A DNA stretch of 55,220 nucleotides, from positions 1-55,220 of the forward strand of contig NZ_JBEBRB010000010.1 of NCBI RefSeq assembly GCF_040395035.1. The letters are read 5' to 3'. The notes beneath the pieces are model-generated. The model did no database searches, was not told the origin of the DNA, and saw nothing but the letters and a program-made list of their open reading frames with translations. Source of the stretch: Parapedobacter lycopersici_A (GTDB lineage Bacteria; Bacteroidota; Bacteroidia; Sphingobacteriales; Sphingobacteriaceae). The translations under genes were made by a program, and so were the position numbers. Shown piece after piece: positions 29,338 through 37,680 of this stretch (positions within the stretch are counted from its first letter, which is position 1; each line of letters opens with the position of its first letter).

Positions 29338-30429
29338 TTATGGCAGTGCTTTAATTTTCTCGTATACAAGCAGGTGATTTTTTGTCACCACCTGGTCTCC
29401 CGCGTTAATTCCCCCGCCAACAAAATACATGTCCCCGTCTTTGGCCAGAATGGAAATACGTTTGGCCTGCAGTTTACAATCGCCCGCATAGGCAACGGCG
29501 AAATACTGATTGTCATCGAAAACAACCGCCCCTACGGGTATAGCCACTGCCTGCGCTCCAGTGCGGCGTTCAACCGCAATATCGGCGGACATCCCGGGTT
29601 TAAGGCGCAATCCGGGATTCTCCAACACCACCCGGGCTTTTAGCACCCGTTCATTGCTGTCAAAAACCGGCGATAAAGTCGAAATCCGACCGTGAAAGGT
29701 TTCCCCAGGATATGCCAATGTTTGGATGCCAACTTCCATTCCCGGCTTTACGAACTGCATATCTGTTGCGTACACGTTTACCATCACCCAGATCTCGTTC
29801 AGGTCAGATAGGGTAAACAGGTTATCGCCGCTGTTAAACGGCGCGCCTGAATTCAACTGTTTATCAACAATATAGCCGCTTTTAGGTGCCAAAATCTCAA
29901 AGGTTCCTTTAGCTTCATTGGGATGGAATAATGCCAAGGTTGATTCGATATTAGCCAGTTGGATGGTTAAACGCTCTTTTTCCGATCGGGCTTCCAGCAG
30001 GTCGCGCGCAGCAACGAGTTTATCCTCATACATGCGTGCGGCAGCCAACAATTCACGGTCTACCAGCTGGGCGCGGGCCCTGAGGCTCTGTCGTTCCGCC
30101 AGCAACGTACTTAATTCCGGACTTTTTATGGCAGCCAACACCGCTCCTTCCTTCACGAAATCACCAAGTGAAAAATGCGCTTCCGCGGTTATTCCTTCCA
30201 CAAGTGAAACAAAACGGACCACCCCATCGGGGCTATAGGTAATTTCACCGGTCAGGTTAACATGCTGGGTAACCGGCTGCTCGTATACCGAGTCTACCCG
30301 AATACGTTCCCGCAATTCATCGTTAAGGCAAAAATCTGTTAACGATTCCTGGATCATCACCTCCCGCGGGCTGCAGGAGGCAGCTATTATTCCGACACAG
30401 CCGAAATAAAGTATGATTTGTTGCTTCAT
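29338..30429 (-). CDS. czcB: RND efflux periplasmic adaptor (membrane fusion protein), CzcB/CusB type
   Basis: Periplasmic linker between the RND pump and the TolC-like channel. The signal peptide ends in a lipobox with Cys19 (IAASC), so it is inner-membrane anchored by lipid. The barrel-sandwich half-motifs VVRFVSLVEGITAEAHFSLG and EILAPKSGYIVDKQL flank an alpha-helical hairpin (about 105-165, rich in Leu/Ala/Glu/Arg). VRFV..ARVVLENPGLRLKPGMSADI-type strands form the beta-barrel, and the C-terminal membrane-proximal part closes the protein. At 363 residues it is on the short side, with no extra metal-binding N-terminal domain. It lies 34 bp after the TolC gene and 2 bp before the pump gene. 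Confidence 0.9.
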   Translation of the reverse strand: MKQQIILYFGCVGIIAASCSPREVMIQESLTDFCLNDELRERIRVDSVYEQPVTQHVNLTGEITYSPDGVVRFVSLVEGITAEAHFSLGDFVKEGAVLAAIKSPELSTLLAERQSLRARAQLVDRELLAAARMYEDKLVAARDLLEARSEKERLTIQLANIESTLALFHPNEAKGTFEILAPKSGYIVDKQLNSGAPFNSGDNLFTLSDLNEIWVMVNVYATDMQFVKPGMEVGIQTLAYPGETFHGRISTLSPVFDSNERVLKARVVLENPGLRLKPGMSADIAVERRTGAQAVAIPVGAVVFDDNQYFAVAYAGDCKLQAKRISILAKDGDMYFVGGGINAGDQVVTKNHLLVYEKIKALP

Positions 30430-30463
30430 ATCGTTTAATTGTTGATAATAAGAAAGATATAGG

Positions 30464-31774
30464 CTATTTCGCCGGTATAGCTGCTACCTGACGACCGATC
30501 GCATAGTTCAGTGCTTCGTACCGCTGTTGCACCTGCTTTTTGGTTTCCATTGTGGCCACTTTATTGGAAAGGTATGTTTCCAAAAAGTCCAGGTATTCCA
30601 GCAGGCCAATATCGTCGTTCGCGAAACCGCGGTGGTATGCCGTCAGCATCGCGTCAAGCCGTTCCTCAAATCCACCAGCTATTTTTTCATAGTAGTCCAG
30701 TGTAATCAGTAGCTCTTGCCACGCCTGTACAATGCTGTTGGCCATTTCATTCCGTTTCTGTTGCAGGTTTATCTCGCCCTGCTCCTGTGCTATCCGGGCG
30801 ACTTTAATATGTCCCTGATTCCGATTAAAAAACGGAAGTTCCATGGATACGTTCAATCCCACAAAATCACGCATAATGTTTCCTCCGCGGTCGTAATTTA
30901 TCGCTACGGCCACATCGGGCACACGCCGGGCCTGTTCAGCGGCTAGCCACTTATCGGCATACATCCGTTCCAATTCAGCTGCCTTGAGTTCGGGATGGCT
31001 CTCCTGGGCCAAGCCGATAAGCGTGCCTATGTCCAGGTTCCGCAGTGAATCTGCTGGAAACGGAAGCATCGACGGTTCGTCAATAAGCCTCAGCTCGTAG
31101 GGTACTGCGATCCCCATGAGCTCTTTCATCGCGCGCTGAGCATGCAGGTTCTGTTCCTTAACCATGTTGATGGATTGCAACAGTTCGATTTCAAACGCCT
31201 GCAATCGTAGATAGGAACCCGGACTTGCGTGCCCCGCTTCTACTCCGTGCCCATAGGCATGTAGCAGTTGCTGGAAATGATGGAGCTCGCGTTGGTAAAT
31301 CTGTAATTGTTGTTGGGTAAATTCAAGCTCACTGAGCCGGTTCCGGAATTCCAGCTTCAAGTCCCGCAATACATTTTCAAAATTCGTTCGGGCCTGCGCC
31401 ACACCTACCTGTTCTTTCTCCAGCTCTTTACGACGTTTAGCCGCCGTACGAATCAGCTGTTCCACTTCTACGGCCACCTGGGCAGTATTACCCCACTGCC
31501 CGGTAAGTGAGCCTAGCTCTTCGGCGCCCGCGTTTGTCCAAAGATTAACTTCACCGACTGATAATGTAGGATTCGGCCATAGCCTGGCCTGGATAACCTG
31601 TGCTTCTGCGCGGCCTATATCCAGCCTCGCAGCAAGTAACCGCAGGTTCTGCTGCAAAAACAGCGTCTCCGCGTGTTGCCTTGAAAAGTATACGGTATCC
31701 AGGACCGGCTGGCCTCGCAAACCAACAGTCGATAAACTGCATAACAGTAAAAAAAGTCCCTTGCGTATGTGCAT
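30464..31774 (-). CDS. czcC: TolC-family outer-membrane efflux channel, CzcC type
   Basis: Outer-membrane channel of the tripartite pump (436 residues). A signal peptide (1-21, ending GLRGQ) precedes two repeated helical hairpin blocks with TolC-type motifs: RLDIGRAEAQVIQARLWPNP near 50 and SHPELKAAELERMYADKWL near 263. VGEVNLWTNAGAEELGSL near 73 is characteristic of the metal-efflux subgroup. Its ATG overlaps the stop codon of tatA (TAATG), so the two genes are translationally coupled. The promoter for the set is therefore expected upstream of tatA. Confidence 0.88.
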   Translation of the reverse strand: MHIRKGLFLLLCSLSTVGLRGQPVLDTVYFSRQHAETLFLQQNLRLLAARLDIGRAEAQVIQARLWPNPTLSVGEVNLWTNAGAEELGSLTGQWGNTAQVAVEVEQLIRTAAKRRKELEKEQVGVAQARTNFENVLRDLKLEFRNRLSELEFTQQQLQIYQRELHHFQQLLHAYGHGVEAGHASPGSYLRLQAFEIELLQSINMVKEQNLHAQRAMKELMGIAVPYELRLIDEPSMLPFPADSLRNLDIGTLIGLAQESHPELKAAELERMYADKWLAAEQARRVPDVAVAINYDRGGNIMRDFVGLNVSMELPFFNRNQGHIKVARIAQEQGEINLQQKRNEMANSIVQAWQELLITLDYYEKIAGGFEERLDAMLTAYHRGFANDDIGLLEYLDFLETYLSNKVATMETKKQVQQRYEALNYAIGRQVAAIPAK

Positions 31775-31989
31775 TACTTATTCGCTACATCCTGCTCCCG
31801 GGGAACTTCTTCTTGCTGTGGTGTATTTTCCGACTGGGGCTCCTCCTGCTGACCGCGCTTAAACTCCCGTATCCCATTGCCCAGTCCCCGCATCATTTCT
31901 GGAATTTTCTTTCCGCCAAACAACAATAATGCAGCAAATACAATAAGGATTAACTCTTGACTGCCTATACCCATAATACCTAATATCAT
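31774..31989 (-). CDS. tatA: Twin-arginine translocase subunit TatA
   Basis: Pore-forming subunit of the Tat pathway that exports folded proteins with a twin-arginine signal. The 71 residues show the full TatA plan: a short N-terminus with GIGSQELILI, a membrane helix (about 10-23), the FGG hinge at 24-26, an amphipathic helix (KKIPEMMRGLGNGIREFKRG) and an acidic Gln/Glu-rich tail. The stop codon overlaps the start of the TolC-type efflux gene. No tatC is in the window. Its location between a two-component system and an RND efflux set is unusual. Two nearby proteins (glycosylasparaginase, LD-carboxypeptidase) have Tat-like N-termini. Confidence 0.9.
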   Translation of the reverse strand: MILGIMGIGSQELILIVFAALLLFGGKKIPEMMRGLGNGIREFKRGQQEEPQSENTPQQEEVPREQDVANK

Positions 31990-32017
31990 AACGGTTGCCT
32001 AATCTGTTTTCAGTTGG

Positions 32018-32025
32018 CAAAGTTA
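32018..32025 (-). promoter_or_regulatory. Candidate -7 element for tatA-czcCBA
   Basis: On the minus strand TAACTTTG is an exact TAnnTTTG match, about 28 bases before the tatA ATG and inside the 69-bp gap after the sensor-kinase gene. No clear -33 TTG accompanies it. It suggests tatA and the efflux genes can be transcribed separately from the two-component genes. Confidence 0.35.
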
Positions 32026-32058
32026 TCCGCCCAAGATTAGAAAGGGATTAAAAACCGA

Positions 32059-33426
32059 TTAGAGTTCACTAATGGGCCAGGTTAGGGTAACACAGGTTCC
32101 GCGACCTTCGTCTGAATGAATGGAAAAAGCGATCTCGAGCTGCTTACAGATAAGGATCGCCAGTGACAGCCCGATTCCGCTCCCTGCCGTGTTTCCTACA
32201 TTACGACCGCGATAAAATGGCTGGTGGATTAACGGGACTTCCTCGGACGGGATTCCTTTCCCTTTATCCTGTATCGTCAAACGAATATGGCCATCCGGCA
32301 TCTCCGCCAGCAAAACGGTTACGGGATTCCCGTCTGAATATTTAACCGCATTATCGATTAAATTAAATAAGGCAATTTCCAATTGTCCGCTATTGCCATT
32401 CGCCAGCAACTTTTCAGCGTCTTGTACATCCAAGGTGGTGTAAATGAGCGACTTTTCTATGAGCCAGCGAAGGTAAATGCGATCCAGAACTGACCAAAGT
32501 ATTTCATCGATGCGATAGGCGGTCTGCTGGGGTGGAGCCGGGTGCAGTCCGGCAAGCAGCCTCAGGTTGTCCATAAGCTGCTCAATATAGGCGACATGGC
32601 CAAGTAACGTTCCCGCCAAATCACGGTATTCTGCCGGGGTGCGGTTTTTCTGCGCAAAAACCTCTATGTTGCCCGTAATAGCGGCAAGAGGTGTGTTAAA
32701 CTCGTGCGAAACGTAATTGATAAAATTTTTCTGAATAACAAACGTTTCCGACAACCGGCGCAGCAGTCCATTAAATGTATGCAGCAATTCATATAATTCA
32801 TCCTTCGTATCCGGAAGCGGCAATGGTTGATGCAAGGTATCCGCGTTCAGCAAATTGACACTTTTAATAATACGGGCGATGGGTTTATATGCCCGTCTGG
32901 ACAACCAGAAACTCATTAAAAAAATAATCAATAAGCCTGCCACCAGCGCAACGGCCATCACGAGCAGCAATTGATTGCTTTGTGATATAAAAAATGCGTT
33001 ATTGGTAGCCACGATCACAACAAATTTTCCCTGATTATCGGAGTACAGGATGCCGTAGTAATAATATCCCGCTGCTTTAAAGTGCAATTGTTCCAACCTA
33101 CGGATCTGATCCAGCACTTCCGGCGTTACCTGCGCATCCAGCTGCCCATTACCGTATGTAAGCTGGTTATCCGCATCGTACACTTTGACATCCGTGTTTG
33201 AGATGCTTTCCACAAACTGGCGACGTATCCGTGCGTGGTCGCCCGCCGGAAGCTCATCCTCCTCCAAGTAAAACATGGCGGAAAGTGCGCTGGTTTTTTG
33301 CAGCTCACTAAAAATGATGCGTTCGGACATGCGGTAAAACACCACGTATACCAGAATAGCAGCCAGGATAAAAATCACACCAAACGTGAGCGACAACACC
33401 AAAGTAAGTCGATTCCGGATGGTCAT
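32059..33426 (-). CDS. Sensor histidine kinase with HAMP domain
   Basis: Membrane sensor partnering the response regulator encoded 6 bp upstream. Two membrane helices (about 9-31 and 152-173) bracket a periplasmic sensor of about 120 residues. A HAMP linker follows, then the dimerisation domain with phosphoacceptor His241 in VSHEFNTPLAAI, and the ATPase domain with N box LFNLIDNAVKYSDG, IQDKGKGIP and GSGIGLSLAI. Architecture and neighbours are those of metal- or envelope-stress sensors of the CusS type. Position immediately before tatA-czcCBA suggests it controls the efflux genes; the signal is not known. Confidence 0.9.
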   Translation of the reverse strand: MTIRNRLTLVLSLTFGVIFILAAILVYVVFYRMSERIIFSELQKTSALSAMFYLEEDELPAGDHARIRRQFVESISNTDVKVYDADNQLTYGNGQLDAQVTPEVLDQIRRLEQLHFKAAGYYYYGILYSDNQGKFVVIVATNNAFFISQSNQLLLVMAVALVAGLLIIFLMSFWLSRRAYKPIARIIKSVNLLNADTLHQPLPLPDTKDELYELLHTFNGLLRRLSETFVIQKNFINYVSHEFNTPLAAITGNIEVFAQKNRTPAEYRDLAGTLLGHVAYIEQLMDNLRLLAGLHPAPPQQTAYRIDEILWSVLDRIYLRWLIEKSLIYTTLDVQDAEKLLANGNSGQLEIALFNLIDNAVKYSDGNPVTVLLAEMPDGHIRLTIQDKGKGIPSEEVPLIHQPFYRGRNVGNTAGSGIGLSLAILICKQLEIAFSIHSDEGRGTCVTLTWPISEL

Positions 33427-33432
33427 GTTTGT

Positions 33433-34113
33433 TTATTGAGGTTGTTTTAGCATGTATCCGATCCCTTTTATGGTATGGATAAACTTCTGACCCGTGTACT
33501 CGATTTTCGAGCGGAGGTAGGAAATATACACGTCCACAATGTTTGTGTTATGGTCATAGTCGATGCCCCAGACCGCATTGACAAGCTGCACACGCGAACG
33601 TACTTTGTTCTGATGTTCAAGCAGGTATACCAATAGTTTATATTCCTTTGGAGAAAGTTCCAGCCGTTTGTCCTCAAGCTGAACCGTATGTTCCTCCACA
33701 CGGACAACAAGTGCGCCGCACCGGTAGACCTGCGTTGGGCTGAGGTGGCCAAACTTTGTGCGGCGGACCAGCGCGTTCATCCGGGAAAGCAATTCCTTGA
33801 AATGAAACGGTTTCACAAGATAGTCATCGGCCCCGGCATCAAGCGCCAGCACCTTATCGTCCGTTTCCCCCAATGCACTCAGCATCAAAATCGGTGTTGT
33901 ATTATGCTTATATCGAACCAGTTTGGTTAATTGAACACCGTCTATCCCGGGCAACATGATATCCATTAGGATAATATCCCATTCAGCAGCCATAATCAGT
34001 TCCCTGGCAATCTCGCCTGAGCACGCCAGCGTCGCGGTATGGCCCTGCTCTTCCAAGCCCTTGATCACGAACTCGCTGATCCGGCTATCGTCTTCAACAA
34101 CTAAGATGTTCAT
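33433..34113 (-). CDS. OmpR/PhoB-family response regulator
   Basis: Two-domain transcription regulator. The receiver domain has acidic pocket D8-D9 (VVEDD), phosphoacceptor D51 (LMDIMLPG), and the conserved Lys in DDYLVKPFHFKEL. The DNA-binding winged helix shows LSPKEYKLLVYLLEH and VDVYISYLRSKIE. I start at the ATG ending at 34113 (MNILVVEDD) rather than an upstream TTG that would add three residues, because family members begin directly with this strand. It is the first gene of a regulator-kinase pair upstream of tatA and the efflux genes. Confidence 0.93.
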   Translation of the reverse strand: MNILVVEDDSRISEFVIKGLEEQGHTATLACSGEIARELIMAAEWDIILMDIMLPGIDGVQLTKLVRYKHNTTPILMLSALGETDDKVLALDAGADDYLVKPFHFKELLSRMNALVRRTKFGHLSPTQVYRCGALVVRVEEHTVQLEDKRLELSPKEYKLLVYLLEHQNKVRSRVQLVNAVWGIDYDHNTNIVDVYISYLRSKIEYTGQKFIHTIKGIGYMLKQPQ

Positions 34114-34272
34114 TACTGCCAATAAACATACTATTTTTTCCCCAAGTTCCCGGTAAGATTCAACTTATTACCTTCATGAGCTCGAAGGAAGTCACGAATT
34201 TAGTTGAACAGGGCCAGCCTTGGCTATCCAGTGGCAACAAGTGTCCTTCGCATCCCAGGGAATTCCGCACGA

Positions 34273-34288
34273 TCAACTGTTCAGTTGA
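34273..34288. promoter_or_regulatory. Perfect inverted repeat in the divergent regulator/DMT region
   Basis: TCAACTG-TT-CAGTTGA is a 7-bp perfect dyad with a two-base centre, in the 230-bp gap between the divergent response-regulator and DMT-permease genes. Size and position suit an operator, but no regulator can be assigned and chance occurrence is possible. Confidence 0.3.
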
Positions 34289-34343
34289 AAATGACGAAAG
34301 TTGTATGGGTATATATACGCCGGTTTTCTCGACTTTTGCAATC

Positions 34344-35249
34344 ATGAACAGACCATTAATCTTGGCATATGCAGCGCTTGCCACCGTGTGTATTGTGTGG
34401 GGAACGACTTATTTTGCGATGCGTGTTGGGGTAACCACTTTCCCTGCATTTTTATTTTCGGGCGTCCGGCAAACGATTGCCGGTGGAATACTATTGCTCA
34501 TCTTGCGGCTCGTGCGCAAAAACAGGGCTTTTCCCATGCGGGAGATGCTTCGCCAAGCCGTTCCGGGCTTCCTGATGATCACCCTCGGAAACGGGGTAGT
34601 CGGATGGAGTGAAAAATACATTCCCAGCGGACTGGCAGCGCTTATTGTCTCCATCATGCCGGTATATGTAGTGATCGTGACGTTTATCAGCGGGGCCGAC
34701 CGCAACGTACTAAACATCAAAGTAGCTGTCGGATTGCTGCTGGGATGTTTGGGTATTTTATTGATGTTCAGTGATAACATCAGTGATTTGGCCAATCCCG
34801 ATTATTTTGCCGGGATGGTGGTCGCGTTCCTCGCCGCCTTGGCTTTTGCTGCAGGCAGCGTGTACACCAAGTACCGGCCGTCAAAGACAGATGCCCTTAC
34901 CAATGCCGCCCTGCAAATGTTTTTCGGCGGTGTTGTACTTTTAATATTTTCAATATTTCTGGATGATTTCAGCACCATACCATCCATCTCGGCAAACAGC
35001 CTTTGGGCATTACTTTACCTGATCATCATCGGGTCGCTGCTATCTTATCCCTGCTTTGTATACGCATTGGAAAAATTACCCATTGGTCTGGCGTCTATAT
35101 ATGCCTATATTAACCCGTTTATTGCACTTTTTCTCGGTTATTTCTTTCTTGATGAAAAACTTACCTGGATTACCGGATTGGCATTGCTGGCGGCTATGGG
35201 AGGCATTTATTTTATCAAAAAGGGACAACGGATAACGGTAAAACCGTGA
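34344..35249 (+). CDS. EamA/DMT-superfamily permease
   Basis: Inner-membrane drug/metabolite transporter of 301 residues with about ten helices and the internal repeat of two EamA domains. The start is the ATG at 34344 (MNRPLILAYAALATVCIVWG), whose first helix carries the family's WGTTYFAMR motif. A longer frame from 34176 adds 56 residues with no membrane character. GLAALIVSIMPVYVVI closes domain 1, and LGSLLSYPCFVYALEKLP-type residues mark domain 2. The substrate is unknown; exporters of amino acids and metabolites are common in the family. A cysteine hydrolase follows 31 bp downstream. Confidence 0.88.
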   Translation: MNRPLILAYAALATVCIVWGTTYFAMRVGVTTFPAFLFSGVRQTIAGGILLLILRLVRKNRAFPMREMLRQAVPGFLMITLGNGVVGWSEKYIPSGLAALIVSIMPVYVVIVTFISGADRNVLNIKVAVGLLLGCLGILLMFSDNISDLANPDYFAGMVVAFLAALAFAAGSVYTKYRPSKTDALTNAALQMFFGGVVLLIFSIFLDDFSTIPSISANSLWALLYLIIIGSLLSYPCFVYALEKLPIGLASIYAYINPFIALFLGYFFLDEKLTWITGLALLAAMGGIYFIKKGQRITVKP

Positions 35250-35260
35250 TTGATATCAAT
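35249..35260. promoter_or_regulatory. 12-bp perfect palindrome before the cysteine hydrolase gene
   Basis: ATTGATATCAAT spans the end of the DMT-permease gene and the short gap before the hydrolase gene. It could be an operator half-site array or chance in AT-rich sequence. Confidence 0.2.
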
Positions 35261-35280
35261 TTAATTTTTAACTTCATCGA

Positions 35281-35913
35281 ATGAATATGGATATCAACAT
35301 AGACTGGCGACATGCGGCATTGCTGATTATTGACATGCAGCATGATTTCGCCGCACCGGACGGAAGTGCTTACATAGATGGAACTGCTGAAATCGTTCCC
35401 GTAGTATCCCATATTGCCCAGGCATTCCGAAACGCTCAACGCCCCGTCATCCACATCGTCCGGTTATACCTTCCCGATGGCACAAACGCCGATATCTGCC
35501 GCCGTGAGCGCATTGCTTCCGGTATGTCCGTAGTTGCACCTTATACTTCCGGAGCTGCTATTTTACCTGTGTTGCTACCCGATGTTGCGGAGCAACCCGA
35601 CCACAGAAACCTGCTTGCCGGAAAAGTGGAACGGCTTGGTGATCTGGACTATGCCGTTTACAAACCCCGATGGGGAGCCTTTTACCGGACGCCACTTATG
35701 GATTTTTTAATGGAACAGGGCATCCGTTCACTCGTAGTCGTTGGCTGTAATTTTCCAAACTGCCCCCGCACTACAGTTTACGAAGCAAGCGAGCGTGACT
35801 TCAGTCTCGGTATTGTGCCGGAGGCCCTTTCGGGAATTTATCCTAAAGGACTGGAGGAATTAACCAATATTGGCGTTAACGTGATTGCCGGGGATGCCTT
35901 ATTTGCTTTTTGA
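35281..35913 (+). CDS. Isochorismatase-like cysteine hydrolase
   Basis: Cytosolic alpha/beta hydrolase of the isochorismatase/nicotinamidase superfamily, 210 residues. The Asp-Lys-Cys triad is visible as D18 (LLIIDMQHDF), K128 (YKPRWGAF) and C161 (PNCPRTTVYEAS). The usual cis-peptide region before the cysteine reads VVGCNFPNC in place of the common VxTxxC. Typical reactions are hydrolysis of amides, ureas or vinyl ethers; the substrate cannot be assigned. It follows the DMT permease closely and may be co-transcribed. Its end lies 12 bp from the convergent msrA. Confidence 0.88.
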   Translation: MNMDINIDWRHAALLIIDMQHDFAAPDGSAYIDGTAEIVPVVSHIAQAFRNAQRPVIHIVRLYLPDGTNADICRRERIASGMSVVAPYTSGAAILPVLLPDVAEQPDHRNLLAGKVERLGDLDYAVYKPRWGAFYRTPLMDFLMEQGIRSLVVVGCNFPNCPRTTVYEASERDFSLGIVPEALSGIYPKGLEELTNIGVNVIAGDALFAF

Positions 35914-35925
35914 CGCTCAGGTAGT

Positions 35926-36444
35926 TCAACCGCCATCCCTGCCCGCTAAAAATTTACGCAGCTTGGGTGCAATCACCACCGAACAATAGGGGTTTTCCGG
36001 ATGGTGGTTAAAATAGTTATGATGGTAAAGTTCCGCAGCATAAAACGGCTTTGCTGGTGATATTTCCGTTACGATGGGGTCATTATACACCTCATTTTCC
36101 TCCAGTTGGCGCACAAAGGCCATTGCCGCTGCGCGCTGCGCATCGTCGTGATAAAAAATAACCGATCGGTATTGAGTCCCGATATCGTGGCCCTGCCGGT
36201 TAAGCGTTGTGGGGTCGTGGGTTTTAAAGAATACCGCCAGCAACTCTTCATAAGGCAGCACCTCTTCATCATATTCCAATTGAATTACTTCGGCATGTCC
36301 AGTTGCCCCTGAACATACCTGTTCGTAGGTTGGATTCTCCCGTTGGCCGCCCATGTAACCGGGTAATACCTCCCTTACGCCATCCAGTTGCTGGAAGATG
36401 GCTTCCGTACACCAAAAACACCCGCCTCCAAACGTTGCTGTCAT
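35926..36444 (-). CDS. msrA: Peptide-methionine (S)-S-oxide reductase
   Basis: Repairs oxidised methionine. The protein begins almost at the active site: GGGCFWC places the nucleophilic Cys at residue 9. The conserved GYMGG, YEQVCSGATGHAEV, FFKTHDPTTLNRQGHDIGTQYRS and a C-terminal NPYC cysteine (about 152, possible resolving residue) are present. There is no signal peptide, so the product is cytosolic, and there is no fused MsrB domain. At 172 residues it is a standard single-domain MsrA. It stands alone on the minus strand. Confidence 0.95.
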   Translation of the reverse strand: MTATFGGGCFWCTEAIFQQLDGVREVLPGYMGGQRENPTYEQVCSGATGHAEVIQLEYDEEVLPYEELLAVFFKTHDPTTLNRQGHDIGTQYRSVIFYHDDAQRAAAMAFVRQLEENEVYNDPIVTEISPAKPFYAAELYHHNYFNHHPENPYCSVVIAPKLRKFLAGRDGG

Positions 36445-36538
36445 TTATGTTATTTTTACTACTAATCGGTATACCCGCAGTGATCATACAGATACATGTA
36501 GTCTGCATCTCACCGGCTGAAACTGCTCTTACCGGCAC

Positions 36539-37552
36539 CTAAAATATGCTCTTCCCCTTTACTAACAAATCTTGGCGGTTTTGGTTGCAGACGGCGTAAG
36601 AAAAACCGGATTGCAGGGCATACGCACCGTGCTCACCCTGTTTATTCAGCGCCAGAAAACCAACCTGTATGATTTTTGCTGTTTCCGGCTTTTTACGGAT
36701 AATCCGGTTTACGGCTTCGCGGCATGCGTCCTCCGGCGAATAGCCCTGCCGCATGAGTTCGACTACCAGAAAGCTGCCCACGGTGCGGATCACCTCCTCC
36801 CCGACCCCGGTGGCCGTAGCCGCACCAATTTCATTATCTACATATAGCCCGGCACCGATAATTGGACTGTCACCCACCCGGCCATGCATTTTAAATGCCA
36901 GGCCACTGGTGGTACACGCCCCTGAAAGCCGGCCAGCTGCGTCGCGCGCCAACATTCCGATCGTATCGTGATTATACTGATTTCCCGGCAATTTCTCGGT
37001 GGTAAACGACCGGTTCTCAATGTTGATAACGGGCTGATATTTTTTTTGCTGTAACCATTTCCTCCATGTCGCCGCCGCTTCCGGCGTAAGCAGGTCTTCT
37101 TTTTCAAATCCGCTTTCGAGCGCAAATTGCAGTGCGCCTTCTCCTACGAGCAGCACATGGGGGGTTGCTTCCATCACTTTTCGGGCGACCGAAACTGGAT
37201 GCGCAATGTGTTCGAGCGCCGCCACGGCACCACAATTACCACGATCATCCATAATACATGCATCCAGGGTGACATATCCATCCCGATCGGGGTACCCGCC
37301 TTTGCCCACAGTATGATTGTTCAGGTCGCCTTCGGCAATCCGCACCCCCGCCTCCACCGCATCCAGTGCATGCCCTTCTTTTTCAAGTATCGCCCAAGCC
37401 GCCCGGTTGGCAGCTACGCCAAAATCCCATGTGGAGATAACAATGGGTCCATCAACGGAAATCCGCCCGCCGCTACTGCCCAGCAGCTCGTTAACAGCCA
37501 GCATGGTGCCAGCCGCCGTGCCGGCTTTAATAAATGTCCTGCGATCAATCAT
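36539..37552 (-). CDS. Glycosylasparaginase (N4-(beta-N-acetylglucosaminyl)-L-asparaginase) with Tat-like signal
   Basis: N-terminal nucleophile hydrolase that cuts the GlcNAc-Asn bond left after glycopeptide degradation. It strongly resembles the Elizabethkingia (Flavobacterium) meningosepticum enzyme: STWDFGVAANRAAW near 40, GGYPDRDGYVTLDACIMD near 85, SVARKVMEATPHVLLVGEGA, and the self-cleavage site HDTIGM. The new N-terminal nucleophile would be T197, followed by GACTTSG and MHGRVGDSPIIGAG. About 14 residues (around RSFTTEKLPGNQYN) are inserted just before HDT relative to that enzyme as I recall it. The N-terminus DRRTFIKAG plus a weak hydrophobic stretch is a Tat-type signal, fitting export of a folded, self-processing proenzyme. 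Confidence 0.92.
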   Translation of the reverse strand: MIDRRTFIKAGTAAGTMLAVNELLGSSGGRISVDGPIVISTWDFGVAANRAAWAILEKEGHALDAVEAGVRIAEGDLNNHTVGKGGYPDRDGYVTLDACIMDDRGNCGAVAALEHIAHPVSVARKVMEATPHVLLVGEGALQFALESGFEKEDLLTPEAAATWRKWLQQKKYQPVINIENRSFTTEKLPGNQYNHDTIGMLARDAAGRLSGACTTSGLAFKMHGRVGDSPIIGAGLYVDNEIGAATATGVGEEVIRTVGSFLVVELMRQGYSPEDACREAVNRIIRKKPETAKIIQVGFLALNKQGEHGAYALQSGFSYAVCNQNRQDLLVKGKSIF

Positions 37553-37680
37553 GATAGGATTGAATTAAGTGAGCTAATAAGTACGTTTTCTTGCCGGATG
37601 TTTACGGTTTCAATAAGGTTAATTGCAAAAAATTAGCTAAAAATACAATTATTTCATAACTTAGTGGAAACTATCCCAAT

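Noticed and set aside
37553..37680. Promoter for the NlpC/P60 operon (TAACTTAG at 37657-37664)
   Set aside because: One mismatch to the -7 consensus and no TTG at the right distance; too weak to list as a feature.
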